In this document: positions 42,188-50,391 of the stretch, one piece after another
How positions within the stretch are numbered: the first letter of the stretch is position 1
Layout: each line of letters begins with the position of its first letter
Source: Micromonospora sp. NBC_01796
GTDB lineage: Bacteria > Actinomycetota > Actinomycetes > Mycobacteriales > Micromonosporaceae
Reading direction: 5' to 3'
DNA length: 64,000 nt
Assembly (NCBI RefSeq): GCF_035917455.1
Contig: NZ_CP109078.1
Span: 3,906,001 to 3,970,000, forward strand
Notes under the pieces: model-generated
Seen by the model: only the letters and a program-made list of their open reading frames with translations
Told to the model about the DNA's origin: nothing
The model's database searches: none
Translations under genes and position numbers: made by a program

Positions 42188-44413
42188 GTGGCGGTTGACT
42201 CAAGCGCGGAACGGGTGCTGGCCGGGCTGGATCCCGAGCAGCGCGCCGCGGTCACGGCGCCGGCCGGTCCGGTCTGCATCCTGGCCGGCGCGGGCACCGG
42301 CAAGACCAGGGCGATCACCCACCGGATCGCCCATCGTGCGCTCACCGGGGAGATCGCCGCCCGACATGTGCTCGCGGTCACCTTCACCGCCCGCGCCGCC
42401 GCCGAGATGCGTGCCCGGCTGACCGCGCTCGGGGTGGGCGGCGTACAGGCCCGCACCTTCCACGCGGCGGCACTGCGCCAGGTCCGCTACTTCGCGCCCC
42501 GGCTGCTGGAGGGTCGGCCTATGCCGGAACTGCTGGACAGCAAGGTACGGCTGGTCACCCTCGCCGCCGCACGATCCGGGCTGCGTACGGACCGGGCTGC
42601 CGCCCGGGACCTCGCCGGTGAGATCGAGTGGGCCAAGTCCTCGCTGGTCGAGCCGGCCGAGTACGTGGTGGCGGCGGCCAAGGCGCTGCGCGAGACACCG
42701 CACGACCCGGCTCGGGTGGCCGAGGTCTTCGCCGCGTACGAGCAGGTCAAGCGCGCCAACGGGGTGATCGACTTCGAGGACATGCTGCGCGCCGCGGTCT
42801 GGGGGATCGAGGAGCACCCGGACGTCGGGGAGCAGGTACGCGCCCAGTACCGGCACTTCGTGGTGGACGAGTACCAGGACGTCAACCCGTTGCAGCAGCG
42901 ACTGCTGGACGCCTGGCTCGGCGGGCGGGACGACCTGACCGTGGTCGGCGACGCCAGCCAGACGATCTACTCGTTCACGGGTGCGACCTCGGCGTACCTG
43001 GTCGACTTTCCGCGTCGGCGGCGGGACGCGGTGGTGGTCCGGCTGGTCCGGGACTACCGCTCGACCCCGCAGGTGGTCGGACTCGCCAACGCGGTGATCC
43101 GGCAGGCCCGTGGCACCGAGGCGCAGCTCCGGCTGGAACTGGTCGGTCAGCGGTCCCCCGGACCCGAGCCCGATCTGCGGATCTTCCCCGACGAGCCGGC
43201 CGAGGCCGCCGCGGTGGCCGCCCGCTGCCGGCAGCTCATCGCCTCCGGTACGCCGGCCCGGGAGATCGCCGTCCTGTTCCGTACCAACGCGCAGTCGGAG
43301 GCGTACGAGAAGGCACTGGCCGAGGCCGAGGTGCCGTACCTCGTGCAGGGGGCCGAGCGGTTCTTCGAGCGGACCGAGGTGCGCCAGGCGATGATCGCGC
43401 TCCGCTCGGCGGTGCGCTCGACGCCGGCCGAGACCCCGTTGGTCGAGGCGGTCGTCGACGCGCTCTCCGCGGTCGGCTGGGCCCGCGAACAGCCCCCGCC
43501 CGGTGGGGCGGCACGGGAGCGCTGGGAGGCCCTGGCCGCGCTGGTCCAGCTCGCCGAGGAGTACGCGAGGACCCCGAACTTGCTGCCGATCGGTGACGCC
43601 GCGGCGGCGACCGCGAGGAGTGGGCTTGCGAGCCCCGCAGTCGCGAGCGACCCGGTCGGGTGGGTGGAACGGGCGGTGTCGTTGGCGGACTTCTGTACCG
43701 AGTTGCAGCGCCGGGCGACCCAGCAGCACGTACCGACCGTGGACGGGGTGACGCTGGCGTCGCTGCACTCGGCGAAGGGGCTGGAGTGGGACGCGGTGTT
43801 CCTGGTCGGGCTCGCCGACGGCACCCTGCCGACCACGTACGCGAAGACGGTCGAGCAGGTGGAGGAGGAGCGGCGGCTGCTCTACGTCGGGGTGACCCGG
43901 GCCAGGGAGTGGCTCTGGCTCTCGTACGCCTCGGCCCGCTCGCCCGGTGGTCGGCCCCGGCGCCCGTCCCGGTTCCTGCCGCAGCTCGACCGCTCCGGCG
44001 GCGAGCGGGCGGCGAGCCCGACCGGTGCGGTCGCCGGTCGGAAACCCGACCCGCGACGGAACCGGGTCATCTCCTGCCGCATCTGCGGGGCCACCCTGCT
44101 CGCCGGGGTGGACCGCAAGTTGGGGCGCTGCTCGGACTGCCCGTCGGATCTCGACGACGAGTTGTACGCCCGCCTGCTCGACTGGCGTTCACGGGTCGCC
44201 CGTGCCCAGAAAGTCCCTGCGTACGTGGTGTTCACCGACGCCACCCTGACCGCGCTGGCGGAACGCCGTCCGGGTGCCGTCGACGGGCTCCTGGCGATCG
44301 CCGGAATCGGCCCCCGCAAGCTCGGCCTGTACGGCGAGGCGGTGCTCGCTCTGGTGGGCGGCGCGACAGTGGACGAGTTGGGCCCGGAAAAAACTTCGAC
44401 AATCGAGCCGTAA
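42188..44413 (+). CDS. uvrD2: UvrD2-type ATP-dependent DNA helicase with HRDC domain
   Basis: A 741-aa SF1 helicase: Walker A AGAGTGKTRA, Walker B VVDEYQDVNPLQQ, the ATP motif SLHSAKGLEWD. C-terminal to the motor is a tetracysteine motif (CRIC then CSDC) and an HRDC domain (LAIAGIGPRKLGLYGEAVL), the combination typical of mycobacterial UvrD2. GTG start at 42188, just after GATGAT (42174-42179), possibly leaderless. Its stop codon overlaps the putative whiB7 promoter. Confidence 0.94.
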   Translation: MAVDSSAERVLAGLDPEQRAAVTAPAGPVCILAGAGTGKTRAITHRIAHRALTGEIAARHVLAVTFTARAAAEMRARLTALGVGGVQARTFHAAALRQVRYFAPRLLEGRPMPELLDSKVRLVTLAAARSGLRTDRAAARDLAGEIEWAKSSLVEPAEYVVAAAKALRETPHDPARVAEVFAAYEQVKRANGVIDFEDMLRAAVWGIEEHPDVGEQVRAQYRHFVVDEYQDVNPLQQRLLDAWLGGRDDLTVVGDASQTIYSFTGATSAYLVDFPRRRRDAVVVRLVRDYRSTPQVVGLANAVIRQARGTEAQLRLELVGQRSPGPEPDLRIFPDEPAEAAAVAARCRQLIASGTPAREIAVLFRTNAQSEAYEKALAEAEVPYLVQGAERFFERTEVRQAMIALRSAVRSTPAETPLVEAVVDALSAVGWAREQPPPGGAARERWEALAALVQLAEEYARTPNLLPIGDAAAATARSGLASPAVASDPVGWVERAVSLADFCTELQRRATQQHVPTVDGVTLASLHSAKGLEWDAVFLVGLADGTLPTTYAKTVEQVEEERRLLYVGVTRAREWLWLSYASARSPGGRPRRPSRFLPQLDRSGGERAASPTGAVAGRKPDPRRNRVISCRICGATLLAGVDRKLGRCSDCPSDLDDELYARLLDWRSRVARAQKVPAYVVFTDATLTALAERRPGAVDGLLAIAGIGPRKLGLYGEAVLALVGGATVDELGPEKTSTIEP

Positions 44414-44449
44414 AACCGTTTGCCCTCGCCCCCGGATGAGGAATAGCCT
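44411..44449 (+). promoter_or_regulatory. whiB7 promoter with WhiB7-type A-rich tract
   Basis: TAAAA (44411-44415) lies 4 bp upstream of -35 TTGCCC (44420-44425), with an 18-nt spacer and -10 TAGCCT (44444-44449). WhiB7-dependent promoters place an AT-rich tract just upstream of the -35, so this fits autoregulation. The TAA of uvrD2 is part of the tract. An early hairpin GAGCAGG/CCTGCTC follows at 44465-44487. Confidence 0.55.
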
Positions 44450-44557
44450 CAAGGCACACCTCGCGAGCAGGGGCTAAAGGCCTGCTCAAGAGGGGTAACA
44501 ACGGTTTTCGGCAACATCGTGATGTTGGCGACGAGTGTGAGACAGGAGGCGAGTCCC

Positions 44558-44812
44558 ATGGAGATCTACCGCTACGAGCGACCGTCGGCATCGCTGACTG
44601 TTCTCGCACCGGTGTCGACGGCCAGGACTCTGCTGACCGTCGGTACTCCGTTGGTTCCCCAGGCGCACCAGGCTCCGGTCCAGGCCGAGCTGGTCCGGGT
44701 TGCCGCGTCCGCGGGGATCAATGGCACGAGTGGCTTCACGGGCGAAGGCATCCAGCTGGCCAAGAAGCGGATGGATGTTCGCGGTGTTCCACCTCGAGGA
44801 AGGCCGGTCTGA
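44558..44812 (+). CDS. whiB7 leader ORF (uORF), 84 aa
   Basis: An 84-codon ORF between uvrD2 and whiB7, starting at ATG 44558 with AGGAGG upstream. Begins MEIYRYERPSASLTVLAP; no family known. Its stop TGA (44810-44812) lies inside the antiterminator hairpin (44792-44839) and just upstream of a strong terminator (44836-44880). The known role of whiB7 leader uORFs is to sense ribosome stalling rather than make a product. It is unusually long for a leader peptide, so a protein function is not excluded. Confidence 0.7.
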   Translation: MEIYRYERPSASLTVLAPVSTARTLLTVGTPLVPQAHQAPVQAELVRVAASAGINGTSGFTGEGIQLAKKRMDVRGVPPRGRPV

Positions 44813-44880
44813 TCTACAGACCACCGGCTCACCTCGAGGCCGCGGAACCCGCTTACCGGGATCCGCGGCCTCAGTTTTTG
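44792..44880 (+). promoter_or_regulatory. whiB7 attenuator: antiterminator versus terminator
   Basis: Terminator: GAGGCCGCGGA (44836-44846) pairs with TCCGCGGCCTC (44862-44872), then AGTTTTTG. Antiterminator: two CCTCGAGG boxes (44792-44799 and 44832-44839) pair, enclosing GCCGGTCT/AGACC plus CCGGC pairing (44803-44828). They share GAGG (44836-44839), so only one forms. A ribosome at the uORF stop would block the antiterminator and allow termination; stalling earlier would allow read-through into whiB7. Confidence 0.75.
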
Positions 44881-44943
44881 TTTCGCCACAAGTACGTAGG
44901 ACAGCGATCCACGAGATCGAAGCGAGAGAGAGGTGACCGGGCC

Positions 44944-45309
44944 ATGAGTCTGGCGTTGGCTCCACTTGACCTGACCGTTGAGCTGGAGGCGAATCTGCCC
45001 TGCCGGAAGTTCGACCCCGACCTGTGGTTCGCCGACTCGCCCACCGAGCTGGAACTGGCAAAGTCGCTCTGCGGGGACTGCCCGCTGCGCGTCGAGTGCC
45101 TCTCCGGTGCGGTGGACCGAGCGGAGCCGTGGGGCGTCTGGGGCGGCGAGATCTTCGAGCGTGGCGCGGTTGTTCCGCGCAAGCGGCCCCGTGGCCGTCC
45201 GCGCAAGGAGGACGTCGCGCGTGACGTGATGCTGCGGGTCGAGGCCGAGGCGCGGTTGGCGGCCGATGGGCTGTCCGAGTCGCGCGGCGCTGTCCGGTTG
45301 GCGGCCTGA
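44944..45309 (+). CDS. whiB7: WhiB7 Fe-S transcription factor
   Basis: A 119-aa WhiB-family [4Fe-4S] regulator: Cys pattern C (20), CGDCPLRVEC, the beta-turn GVWGGE, and a C-terminal AT-hook (RPRGRPRKED) that marks WhiB7. It activates intrinsic multidrug-resistance genes, partnering with SigA. ATG 44944, preceded by a long leader with a uORF and an attenuator. Order uvrD2-whiB7-ABC1 kinase matches M. tuberculosis. Confidence 0.96.
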   Translation: MSLALAPLDLTVELEANLPCRKFDPDLWFADSPTELELAKSLCGDCPLRVECLSGAVDRAEPWGVWGGEIFERGAVVPRKRPRGRPRKEDVARDVMLRVEAEARLAADGLSESRGAVRLAA

Positions 45310-45400
45310 CATGAACCCGATCCAGTCGTACGCCGGCATCCTGCCGGTATCGAACGTTTACCCGAACACCGCGATCCAGAATCCAAACGGAGTCGAAGAG

Positions 45401-45550
45401 ATGCATCTCATCCAAGAAGCGTTGTCACGTGCTCGAATGCGACTGCCTCAGGCCGGTCGTCACACCACGCGCACTGAGGCAACCCGTTCCGCCCGTGTCA
45501 TCGCAATCGAGGCCCACCGTCGGGCCGCCCGCGAGCAGGGGCTCTACTAA
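45401..45550 (+). CDS. Small basic protein downstream of whiB7
   Basis: A 49-aa Arg-rich protein beginning MHLIQEALSRARMRLPQAG and ending RRAAREQGLY. Small MHL..EAL.RAR-type proteins recur in actinomycete genomes with no known function. ATG 45401 has GGAG 8 bases upstream; the frame is open to an earlier ATG at 45311 (79 aa), just 1 base after the whiB7 stop. The terminator hairpin at 45563-45584 follows. Confidence 0.55.
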   Translation: MHLIQEALSRARMRLPQAGRHTTRTEATRSARVIAIEAHRRAAREQGLY

Positions 45551-45562
45551 CCATCCGGCGAG

Positions 45563-45584
45563 CCGCCCGCTGATGAGCGGGCGG
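45563..45584 (+). terminator. Terminator of the whiB7 unit
   Basis: CCGCCCGCT (45563-45571) and AGCGGGCGG (45576-45584) form a perfect 9-bp stem around GATG, 12 bases after the small ORF stop. Confidence 0.8.
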
Positions 45585-45628
45585 TCCCGCTGACCGTCCC
45601 GCCGGTCGTCACCGAGCGGCCCGAATGA

Positions 45629-45676
45629 CCGAGGGCGGATCCGAGAGTGCTTCCCAGCACCCGGATCCGCCCTCGG
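45629..45676. terminator. Nested terminator before the convergent ABC1 gene
   Basis: A 15-bp stem (45629-45643 with 45662-45676) encloses a second hairpin GTGCT-TCCC-AGCAC, giving a cruciform-like shape between convergent genes. Probably the terminator of the ABC1-kinase gene. Confidence 0.75.
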
Positions 45677-45689
45677 CTCGTTCTCGTCC

Positions 45690-47084
45690 CTAGTCGTTTT
45701 CCGCCGTGCTGGCAGGCGGGGCGAAACCGGGCAGCCAGCGTTCCACGATGGCCCGGTACGGTGCCTTCGCCTCCAACTGGCTGAGGATCCCGATGGAGCC
45801 GAGGGTGACCCGGTGGATCAGCAGGTACGACGGCGGGAGGTTGAGCTGCCGGCTCAACTGGTACGCCGGTGACCTCGGGTTGGTCAGCCGTCCGGCCTCG
45901 ACCCGCAGCCAGGCGCGGGTGAAGCGGAACTCGTCCACCGAGAGCGGTTCGAGCACCGGCATGATGAAGTCGAGCACGGCCTCGGCGTCGATCACCTCGG
46001 TCGGTTTGATGAAGCCTTCGCCGCGCAGGCCCGCGACCACGGCCTCGGCCTCCCCGGCGAGGGCCAACCGGACCAGCCGGCCGACGGGCTCGGGGTGCCC
46101 GCCCGGCAGCCGGGCCACCGCGCCGAAGTCGATCACGCCGAGCCGGCCGTCCGGCAGCAGCCGGAAGTTGCCCGGGTGCGGGTCGGCGTGCAGCAGCCCG
46201 GCCCGACCGGGCGCGGAGAAGTGCAGGGTGGCCAGGTGCCGCCCGGCCTGGTTGCGCTGTTCCTCGGTGCCGGAGGCGATGATCTGGGACATCGGGATGC
46301 CCTCGACCCAGTCGGTGACCAGCACCCGGGGGCTCGCCGCGACCACCTCCGGCACGAAGATCTCCGAGTCACCGGCGTACGCGGCGGCGAAGGCCCGTTG
46401 CGACTCCGCCTCCAGTTCGTAGTCGAGTTCCTCGCTGATCCGGTCGCGCAGCTCGGCGAGGAGCGGCTTGATGTCCAGTCCGGGCTGGATGGCCCGGAAC
46501 ATGCTGCCGAGCCGGGAGAGCTGCTTGAGGTCGGCGAGCAGGGCGTCGCCGGCACCGGGGTACTGCACCTTCACCGCGACCGGTCGACCGGTCGCGGCGG
46601 CCTTGGCCTTGGTGCCGCGCCGCCGGGTGCCGGCCGGTACGACCGGCGGCCCGTTCCAGATGGCCCGGTGCACCTGCCCGATACTCGCCGCCGCGGCCGG
46701 TTTGTCGTCGAACTCCAGGAAGTACGACCGCCAGTCCGGTCCGAGCTGTTCGGCCAGGACCTTGTGCACGCTCGCCACCGGCAGCGGCGGAGCCGACTCC
46801 TGGAGCTTGGTCAGCGCCTGCCGGTACGGCGCGGCGATCTCCTCCGGCAGCGCGGCCTCGAACACCGAGAGCGCCTGGCCGAACTTCATCGCGCCGCCCT
46901 TGAGCTGCCCGAGGACGCTGAAGAGTTGTTCGGCCGTACGTTGCTGGATCTCGGCCGAGATCACCTCCGAGGCGAGGCCGGTGACCCGCTTACCGACGCC
47001 GAGCACGGTCCGACCGGCGAAGCCGAGCGGCAGGGCGGCTAGCTTGGCGGTCCGGGAGACGGCCCGGCGTGGGATGTCGGTCAC
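45690..47084 (-). CDS. ABC1/UbiB-family atypical kinase
   Basis: A 464-aa UbiB/ABC1-like kinase. The KxGQ motif sits in GGAMKFGQALSVFEAALP, the A-rich loop in AAAASIGQVHRA, and the C-terminal DFG-like site in LGVIDFGAVARLP. Matches M. tuberculosis Rv3197 in position beside whiB7, which has been tied to macrolide response. GTG 47084 follows AACAAT by 6 bases on the minus strand (leaderless). The substrate is unknown. Confidence 0.92.
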   Translation of the reverse strand: MTDIPRRAVSRTAKLAALPLGFAGRTVLGVGKRVTGLASEVISAEIQQRTAEQLFSVLGQLKGGAMKFGQALSVFEAALPEEIAAPYRQALTKLQESAPPLPVASVHKVLAEQLGPDWRSYFLEFDDKPAAAASIGQVHRAIWNGPPVVPAGTRRRGTKAKAAATGRPVAVKVQYPGAGDALLADLKQLSRLGSMFRAIQPGLDIKPLLAELRDRISEELDYELEAESQRAFAAAYAGDSEIFVPEVVAASPRVLVTDWVEGIPMSQIIASGTEEQRNQAGRHLATLHFSAPGRAGLLHADPHPGNFRLLPDGRLGVIDFGAVARLPGGHPEPVGRLVRLALAGEAEAVVAGLRGEGFIKPTEVIDAEAVLDFIMPVLEPLSVDEFRFTRAWLRVEAGRLTNPRSPAYQLSRQLNLPPSYLLIHRVTLGSIGILSQLEAKAPYRAIVERWLPGFAPPASTAEND

Positions 47085-47208
47085 CAGATCATTGTTACCG
47101 ACTTTCGGTGGTCACGACCGCCGTCAGCGGGTGGCTCGGGCCACCCTGGCCCCGGTTGACCGATATTCCTTGTGCCGAGGCCGCAAGATGCGCCCCCGAT
47201 GACGCCTG

Positions 47209-48282
47209 CTACACCGCCGGGGACCGTGGTTTCCGGCGGCGGGTGCCGCACCCGCAGTCGGGGTGCGGGGGCCAGGTCCGGCGCCGGAACCGCCCCGGTG
47301 TCCGGATCTCCACCGCCGCACCGATCGTCTCCGGCACGCCGCCGTCGAGGAAGGCGAGGACCTCGCCGGCCGCGTAGCCGACCGCCGCGATCAGGGTGGG
47401 TGTGCTGCATGCCTGGAGCGCGGGGTCGGCGGCGAGCTGTGCCGCGAGTTCCGGCCAGCCCGGGTCGCGGTCGCGCCGGTGCAGGTCGCGGCAGTTGAGG
47501 CAGGGGGCACCGGTCGCCCGGACCAGTGGCCCGACCACGGGTACGCCGTCGTGCAGGCTCAGCAGCAGGTGCGCCTGCCGGCGTTGGGCGTACCCGGCGG
47601 CGAGCAGGCTGGCCGGGCGGTCGGCGCCGAGCTGGATCACCAGGCTGGCGTGGCCGCGCCGGACCGGTCGGGTCTCGGTGCCGGGAGCGGCGCGGGTGAT
47701 GGCGTCGGCGACCGCCTCGGCCCTGGGCCGGTGCACGTCCGTGGCGGCCGGCCCGGTACCGGTCACGTCGTCGGCCTCGACCCGACCGTCGAGGTCGGGG
47801 TGCACGTGGCCGACGCCGGCCTGGGCGAGGGCGACCGCGATCGGGCCGCCGAGCCGGCCCCGGCCGGTCACCACGACCCGCGCGGCGCGACGCCGACGCA
47901 GCAGTTGGGCGGGGGTGGCGGTGGCGTCCGGGCCGCGCAGGGCGATCGCCGCCGCCTCGCTGGAGAGCCGTCGCCGGGCCGGCTCGGGCAGGTCCGCCGG
48001 GAGGAGGGTGTGTGCCCCGACGACCAGGCCCGCGGCGCGCAGGGTGTCGATCAGCGTACGGGCGTCGTCGCGGCTGACCTGGAGTCGTACGGCCTGGTCC
48101 AGGATTGCCCGTTCGCTGCGGGTGCCGTCGAGCAGGTCGAGCAGTCGGGCGGCACCGGGGTTGGCCACTTCGAGCAGGACGGCGCGGCTGGGATCGAGGC
48201 CGAGTTGCAGGGTGTGCCGGTCGCGCCAGAGCCTGGCCAGGCCGGGAAGGAGGGTGGGCCGGGGGAGCGTGGTACGTGTCAT
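47209..48282 (-). CDS. ThiF/E1-like protein with zinc Cys motifs, degenerate adenylation site
   Basis: A 357-aa E1-superfamily (ThiF-like) protein. An N-terminal winged-helix-like part (RLLDLLDGTRSERAIL) precedes a Rossmann loop GRGRLGGPIAVALAQAGVGHV. The acidic D-D region is HPDLDGRVEADDV, but the ATP-contacting Arg/Gln that usually follow are replaced by VTGTGP. Later Cys pairs (CLNC, CGCG) could bind zinc. Such proteins resemble TOMM leader-binding E1 homologues, but no peptide substrate is nearby. ATG 48282; upstream is TGACA-n3-TGTCA. Adenylation activity is doubtful. Confidence 0.75.
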   Translation of the reverse strand: MTRTTLPRPTLLPGLARLWRDRHTLQLGLDPSRAVLLEVANPGAARLLDLLDGTRSERAILDQAVRLQVSRDDARTLIDTLRAAGLVVGAHTLLPADLPEPARRRLSSEAAAIALRGPDATATPAQLLRRRRAARVVVTGRGRLGGPIAVALAQAGVGHVHPDLDGRVEADDVTGTGPAATDVHRPRAEAVADAITRAAPGTETRPVRRGHASLVIQLGADRPASLLAAGYAQRRQAHLLLSLHDGVPVVGPLVRATGAPCLNCRDLHRRDRDPGWPELAAQLAADPALQACSTPTLIAAVGYAAGEVLAFLDGGVPETIGAAVEIRTPGRFRRRTWPPHPDCGCGTRRRKPRSPAV

Positions 48283-48469
48283 GGGTGACACGCTGTCATC
48301 GTTGCCGAACGGTCGGTCGATCGTTATCCACAGGCGTGCCCGGCCCTGCCGTGCACTATCCACAGGACTTGGCGGGTTATCCACAACTGACGGGTAACTT
48401 CTGTCGCCGTCGGGACATGACGCGCGGTGTCCGTACCGCGACAGTGCCCGTAACCCGCGGGTACGGGAA

Positions 48470-48491
48470 GGGGCGGCCGGGTGGCCGCCCC
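48470..48491. terminator. GC-rich hairpin between the ThiF-like and DUF5679 genes
   Basis: GGGGCGGCC (48470-48478) pairs with GGCCGCCCC (48483-48491) around GGGT. Probably the terminator of the DUF5679 gene on the minus strand. Confidence 0.6.
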
Positions 48492-48522
48492 AACCCCCGC
48501 GAGCGGGTTCGTCCTCGGTCGT

Positions 48523-48690
48523 TCAGACCTTGGCCTTGCCCAGGATCCGGTTGACCGTGGTGCCGCAGACGGGACACTTGCCCTTGGCCATGTTCATGCC
48601 CGTCTTGGACACCTCGACGTTGCCCTCGAAATCGCGCTTTTCCTTGCACTTCACGCAGTAACCGTTGTAGGTCTGGGCCTTTTCGGCCAC
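48523..48690 (-). CDS. DUF5679 small zinc-ribbon protein
   Basis: A 55-aa protein with two CxxC knuckles: YCVKCKEKRDF and KCPVCGTTVNRIL, a DUF5679 zinc-ribbon pattern. GTG 48690 has GAGGAGGGG upstream. Related small proteins occur next to replication or nucleotide genes across actinomycetes and are often missed because of their size. Role unknown; the zinc ribbon suggests nucleic-acid or protein contact. Confidence 0.85.
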   Translation of the reverse strand: MAEKAQTYNGYCVKCKEKRDFEGNVEVSKTGMNMAKGKCPVCGTTVNRILGKAKV

Positions 48691-49203
48691 GGTGCCCCTC
48701 CTCGTCCTATCCCGTCGGCTGGCTCACCCGACGGGTGCCCGGCGGCGGGCCTCCAAGCCCTGGCGCTGGGGTTTCTCCGCGATCACGACTGTGTGACCGC
48801 CGGTCCGGCGGACCCTACCCAGGTGCGGGCGGTTCCATGTCAGCAATGCGCCGGCACTGTGAGTAAGCCGACGACGAGAGTGTGCATGCCGGAATAGGTC
48901 GGATAAGTCAGTTTCGCAGGGACACGCCGGTTGAATGCCTTCAGAACGTCATTCCGGGGGTACCCGTGAGGAGCGCTCAGGTTGATCGTTTACCGTGGGG
49001 ACGCCCACCGGTTGCCCTCGTGTACGCACCGGTCAGCCCCCGGCGCGGGTCCCGCCGAGGGGCCGATCAAATATTTTTTTCGGACGGCAGGCCGCTAACC
49101 GGGATTTTCCTGGCGCGTGTTGACGGGTTGACTCTTGCGGTCCCCTGGTCACTACGCATTAGTTTTCCTTCGTGAATGAAACCCGGGCTGTCGCGAACCG
49201 GTA
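48691..49203. other. Long intergenic region with an A/T tract
   Basis: 513 bp with no convincing gene. It contains a T7 run (49074-49080) without a clear stem before it, and a possible promoter TTGACT (49128-49133) with TACGCA 19 bases later, upstream of the metallopeptidase gene. Open frames here lack RBS and resemble no product. Confidence 0.6.
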
Positions 49204-49734
49204 ATGGCTGTGGCGCGCAAGCCGGTCGTCGAGGTACGGCGCAGTGAGCGCCGGCGCCGGACGGTGTCCGCGTACCGGGACGGCGAGCGGGTCGTGGTGC
49301 TCATCCCGGACCAGTTCTCCCGCGCCGAGGAGAGCGAGTGGGTCGACAAGATGCTCGCCCGGCTGGCCGCCAGGGAGGAGCGCACCGGTCGCTCCGACGA
49401 CGACCTCCTGCTGCGGTCGCAGCGGCTGATCGACCGCTACCTCGCCGAACACGGGCGGGCCGCGATCCCGGCGAGCGTGCGTTGGGTGACCAACCAGAAC
49501 GGGCGGTGGGGCTCGTGCACGCCCGCCGACCGGACCATCCGGATCTCGCACCGGATCCAGGAGATGCCCGACTGGGTGATCGACTACGTCCTGCTGCACG
49601 AGCTGACCCACCTCGTCGTACCGAGTCACAACGCCCGGTTCTGGGCGCTGGTGGGGCGCTATCCCAAGGCTGAGCGGGCCCGGGGATACCTGGAGGGGGT
49701 CGCGGCCGCCGCCGGGGTCAACCTCACCGACTGA
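49204..49734 (+). CDS. YgjP/M48-like metal-dependent hydrolase (DUF45)
   Basis: A 176-aa gluzincin-like protein: ASVRWVTNQNGRWGSCTPADRTIRISHRIQ and the zinc motif HELTHLVVPSHNARFW match the YgjP/DUF45 fold (SprT-like). Predicted metal-dependent hydrolase; YgjP has been reported to hydrolyse UTP, but the natural role is unclear. ATG 49204 lies after a 513-bp intergenic region; a second gene follows 29 bp later. Confidence 0.88.
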   Translation: MAVARKPVVEVRRSERRRRTVSAYRDGERVVVLIPDQFSRAEESEWVDKMLARLAAREERTGRSDDDLLLRSQRLIDRYLAEHGRAAIPASVRWVTNQNGRWGSCTPADRTIRISHRIQEMPDWVIDYVLLHELTHLVVPSHNARFWALVGRYPKAERARGYLEGVAAAAGVNLTD

Positions 49735-49763
49735 GCGCGGGAGCGCCCGGCTAGGGTCACCGG

Positions 49764-50363
49764 ATGGCCCGACGACTGCTGGTAACGCTGCTGGGGCCGG
49801 TGCGCTGGTCGCCCCCCGGAACCGACCCGAACCGCTGGCAGACCGCCCTCGCCGAGGACGTGGTCGACCTGATCGCCACGCTCAGCGAGGTGGAACCGGC
49901 GATCGCCGCCACCGCCGAGCAGCGGGCGCTGGCCGACGCGGTGGTCTGGCCGGGGATGCCGATCTACGACCTGCCGGCCCGTACCGTGGGTGCCGCTCTT
50001 GCCGCCGCTGCCGCCGACGGGTACGACCAGGCGGCGGTGATCGTCGCCGACGCCCCCGACCTGCCCGGCCTGATCCTGGGCAAGCTGCTCCGGCCGCTGA
50101 CCAGCCGGAGTGTCGCGGTCGCCCCCGCGGCGCCGGGACCAGGGCTGTTCGGGGTGGCAGCGCGGCTGCCCGCGCCGGACTGGCTGTCGGAGATCGACCT
50201 GGACACCGCGGACGCGGACGCGCTCCGGGCCGCCGCGCCGGACCCGGCCCAGGTGGCGGTCACGCCGGGCTGGCGTCGCCTGCGCAGCCCAGCGGAGCTG
50301 GCCACCCTGGATCCCGCCGTCGAGGGGTGGGACACCACCAGGGCGCTGCTCTCCGCCCCCTGA
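49764..50363 (+). CDS. Conserved hypothetical, DUF2064-like nucleotide-sugar-transferase fold
   Basis: A 199-aa protein. ALADAVVWPGMPIYDLPARTVG and VIVADAPDLPGLILGKLL resemble the DUF2064/GT-A-like (CofC-related) Rossmann proteins, where an acidic loop (here ADAPDLP) binds nucleotide; the fit is weak. ATG 49764 follows TAGGGT (49752-49757) by 6 bases (leaderless). Its stop codon lies in the loop of the terminator at 50351-50374. Confidence 0.6.
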   Translation: MARRLLVTLLGPVRWSPPGTDPNRWQTALAEDVVDLIATLSEVEPAIAATAEQRALADAVVWPGMPIYDLPARTVGAALAAAAADGYDQAAVIVADAPDLPGLILGKLLRPLTSRSVAVAPAAPGPGLFGVAARLPAPDWLSEIDLDTADADALRAAAPDPAQVAVTPGWRRLRSPAELATLDPAVEGWDTTRALLSAP

Positions 50364-50374
50364 CGGGGGCGGAG
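50351..50374. terminator. Terminator with the stop codon in its loop
   Basis: CTCCGCCCCC (50351-50360) and GGGGGCGGAG (50365-50374) pair around TGAC, and the TGA is the stop codon of the upstream gene. Convergent with DUF2342 and probably bidirectional. Confidence 0.8.
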
Positions 50375-50391
50375 AGGCACGTCACGGGCGG

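Noticed and set aside
48691-49203. Small genes in the long gap
   Set aside because: Open frames have no RBS or compositional sense; only regulatory AT-rich signals remain.
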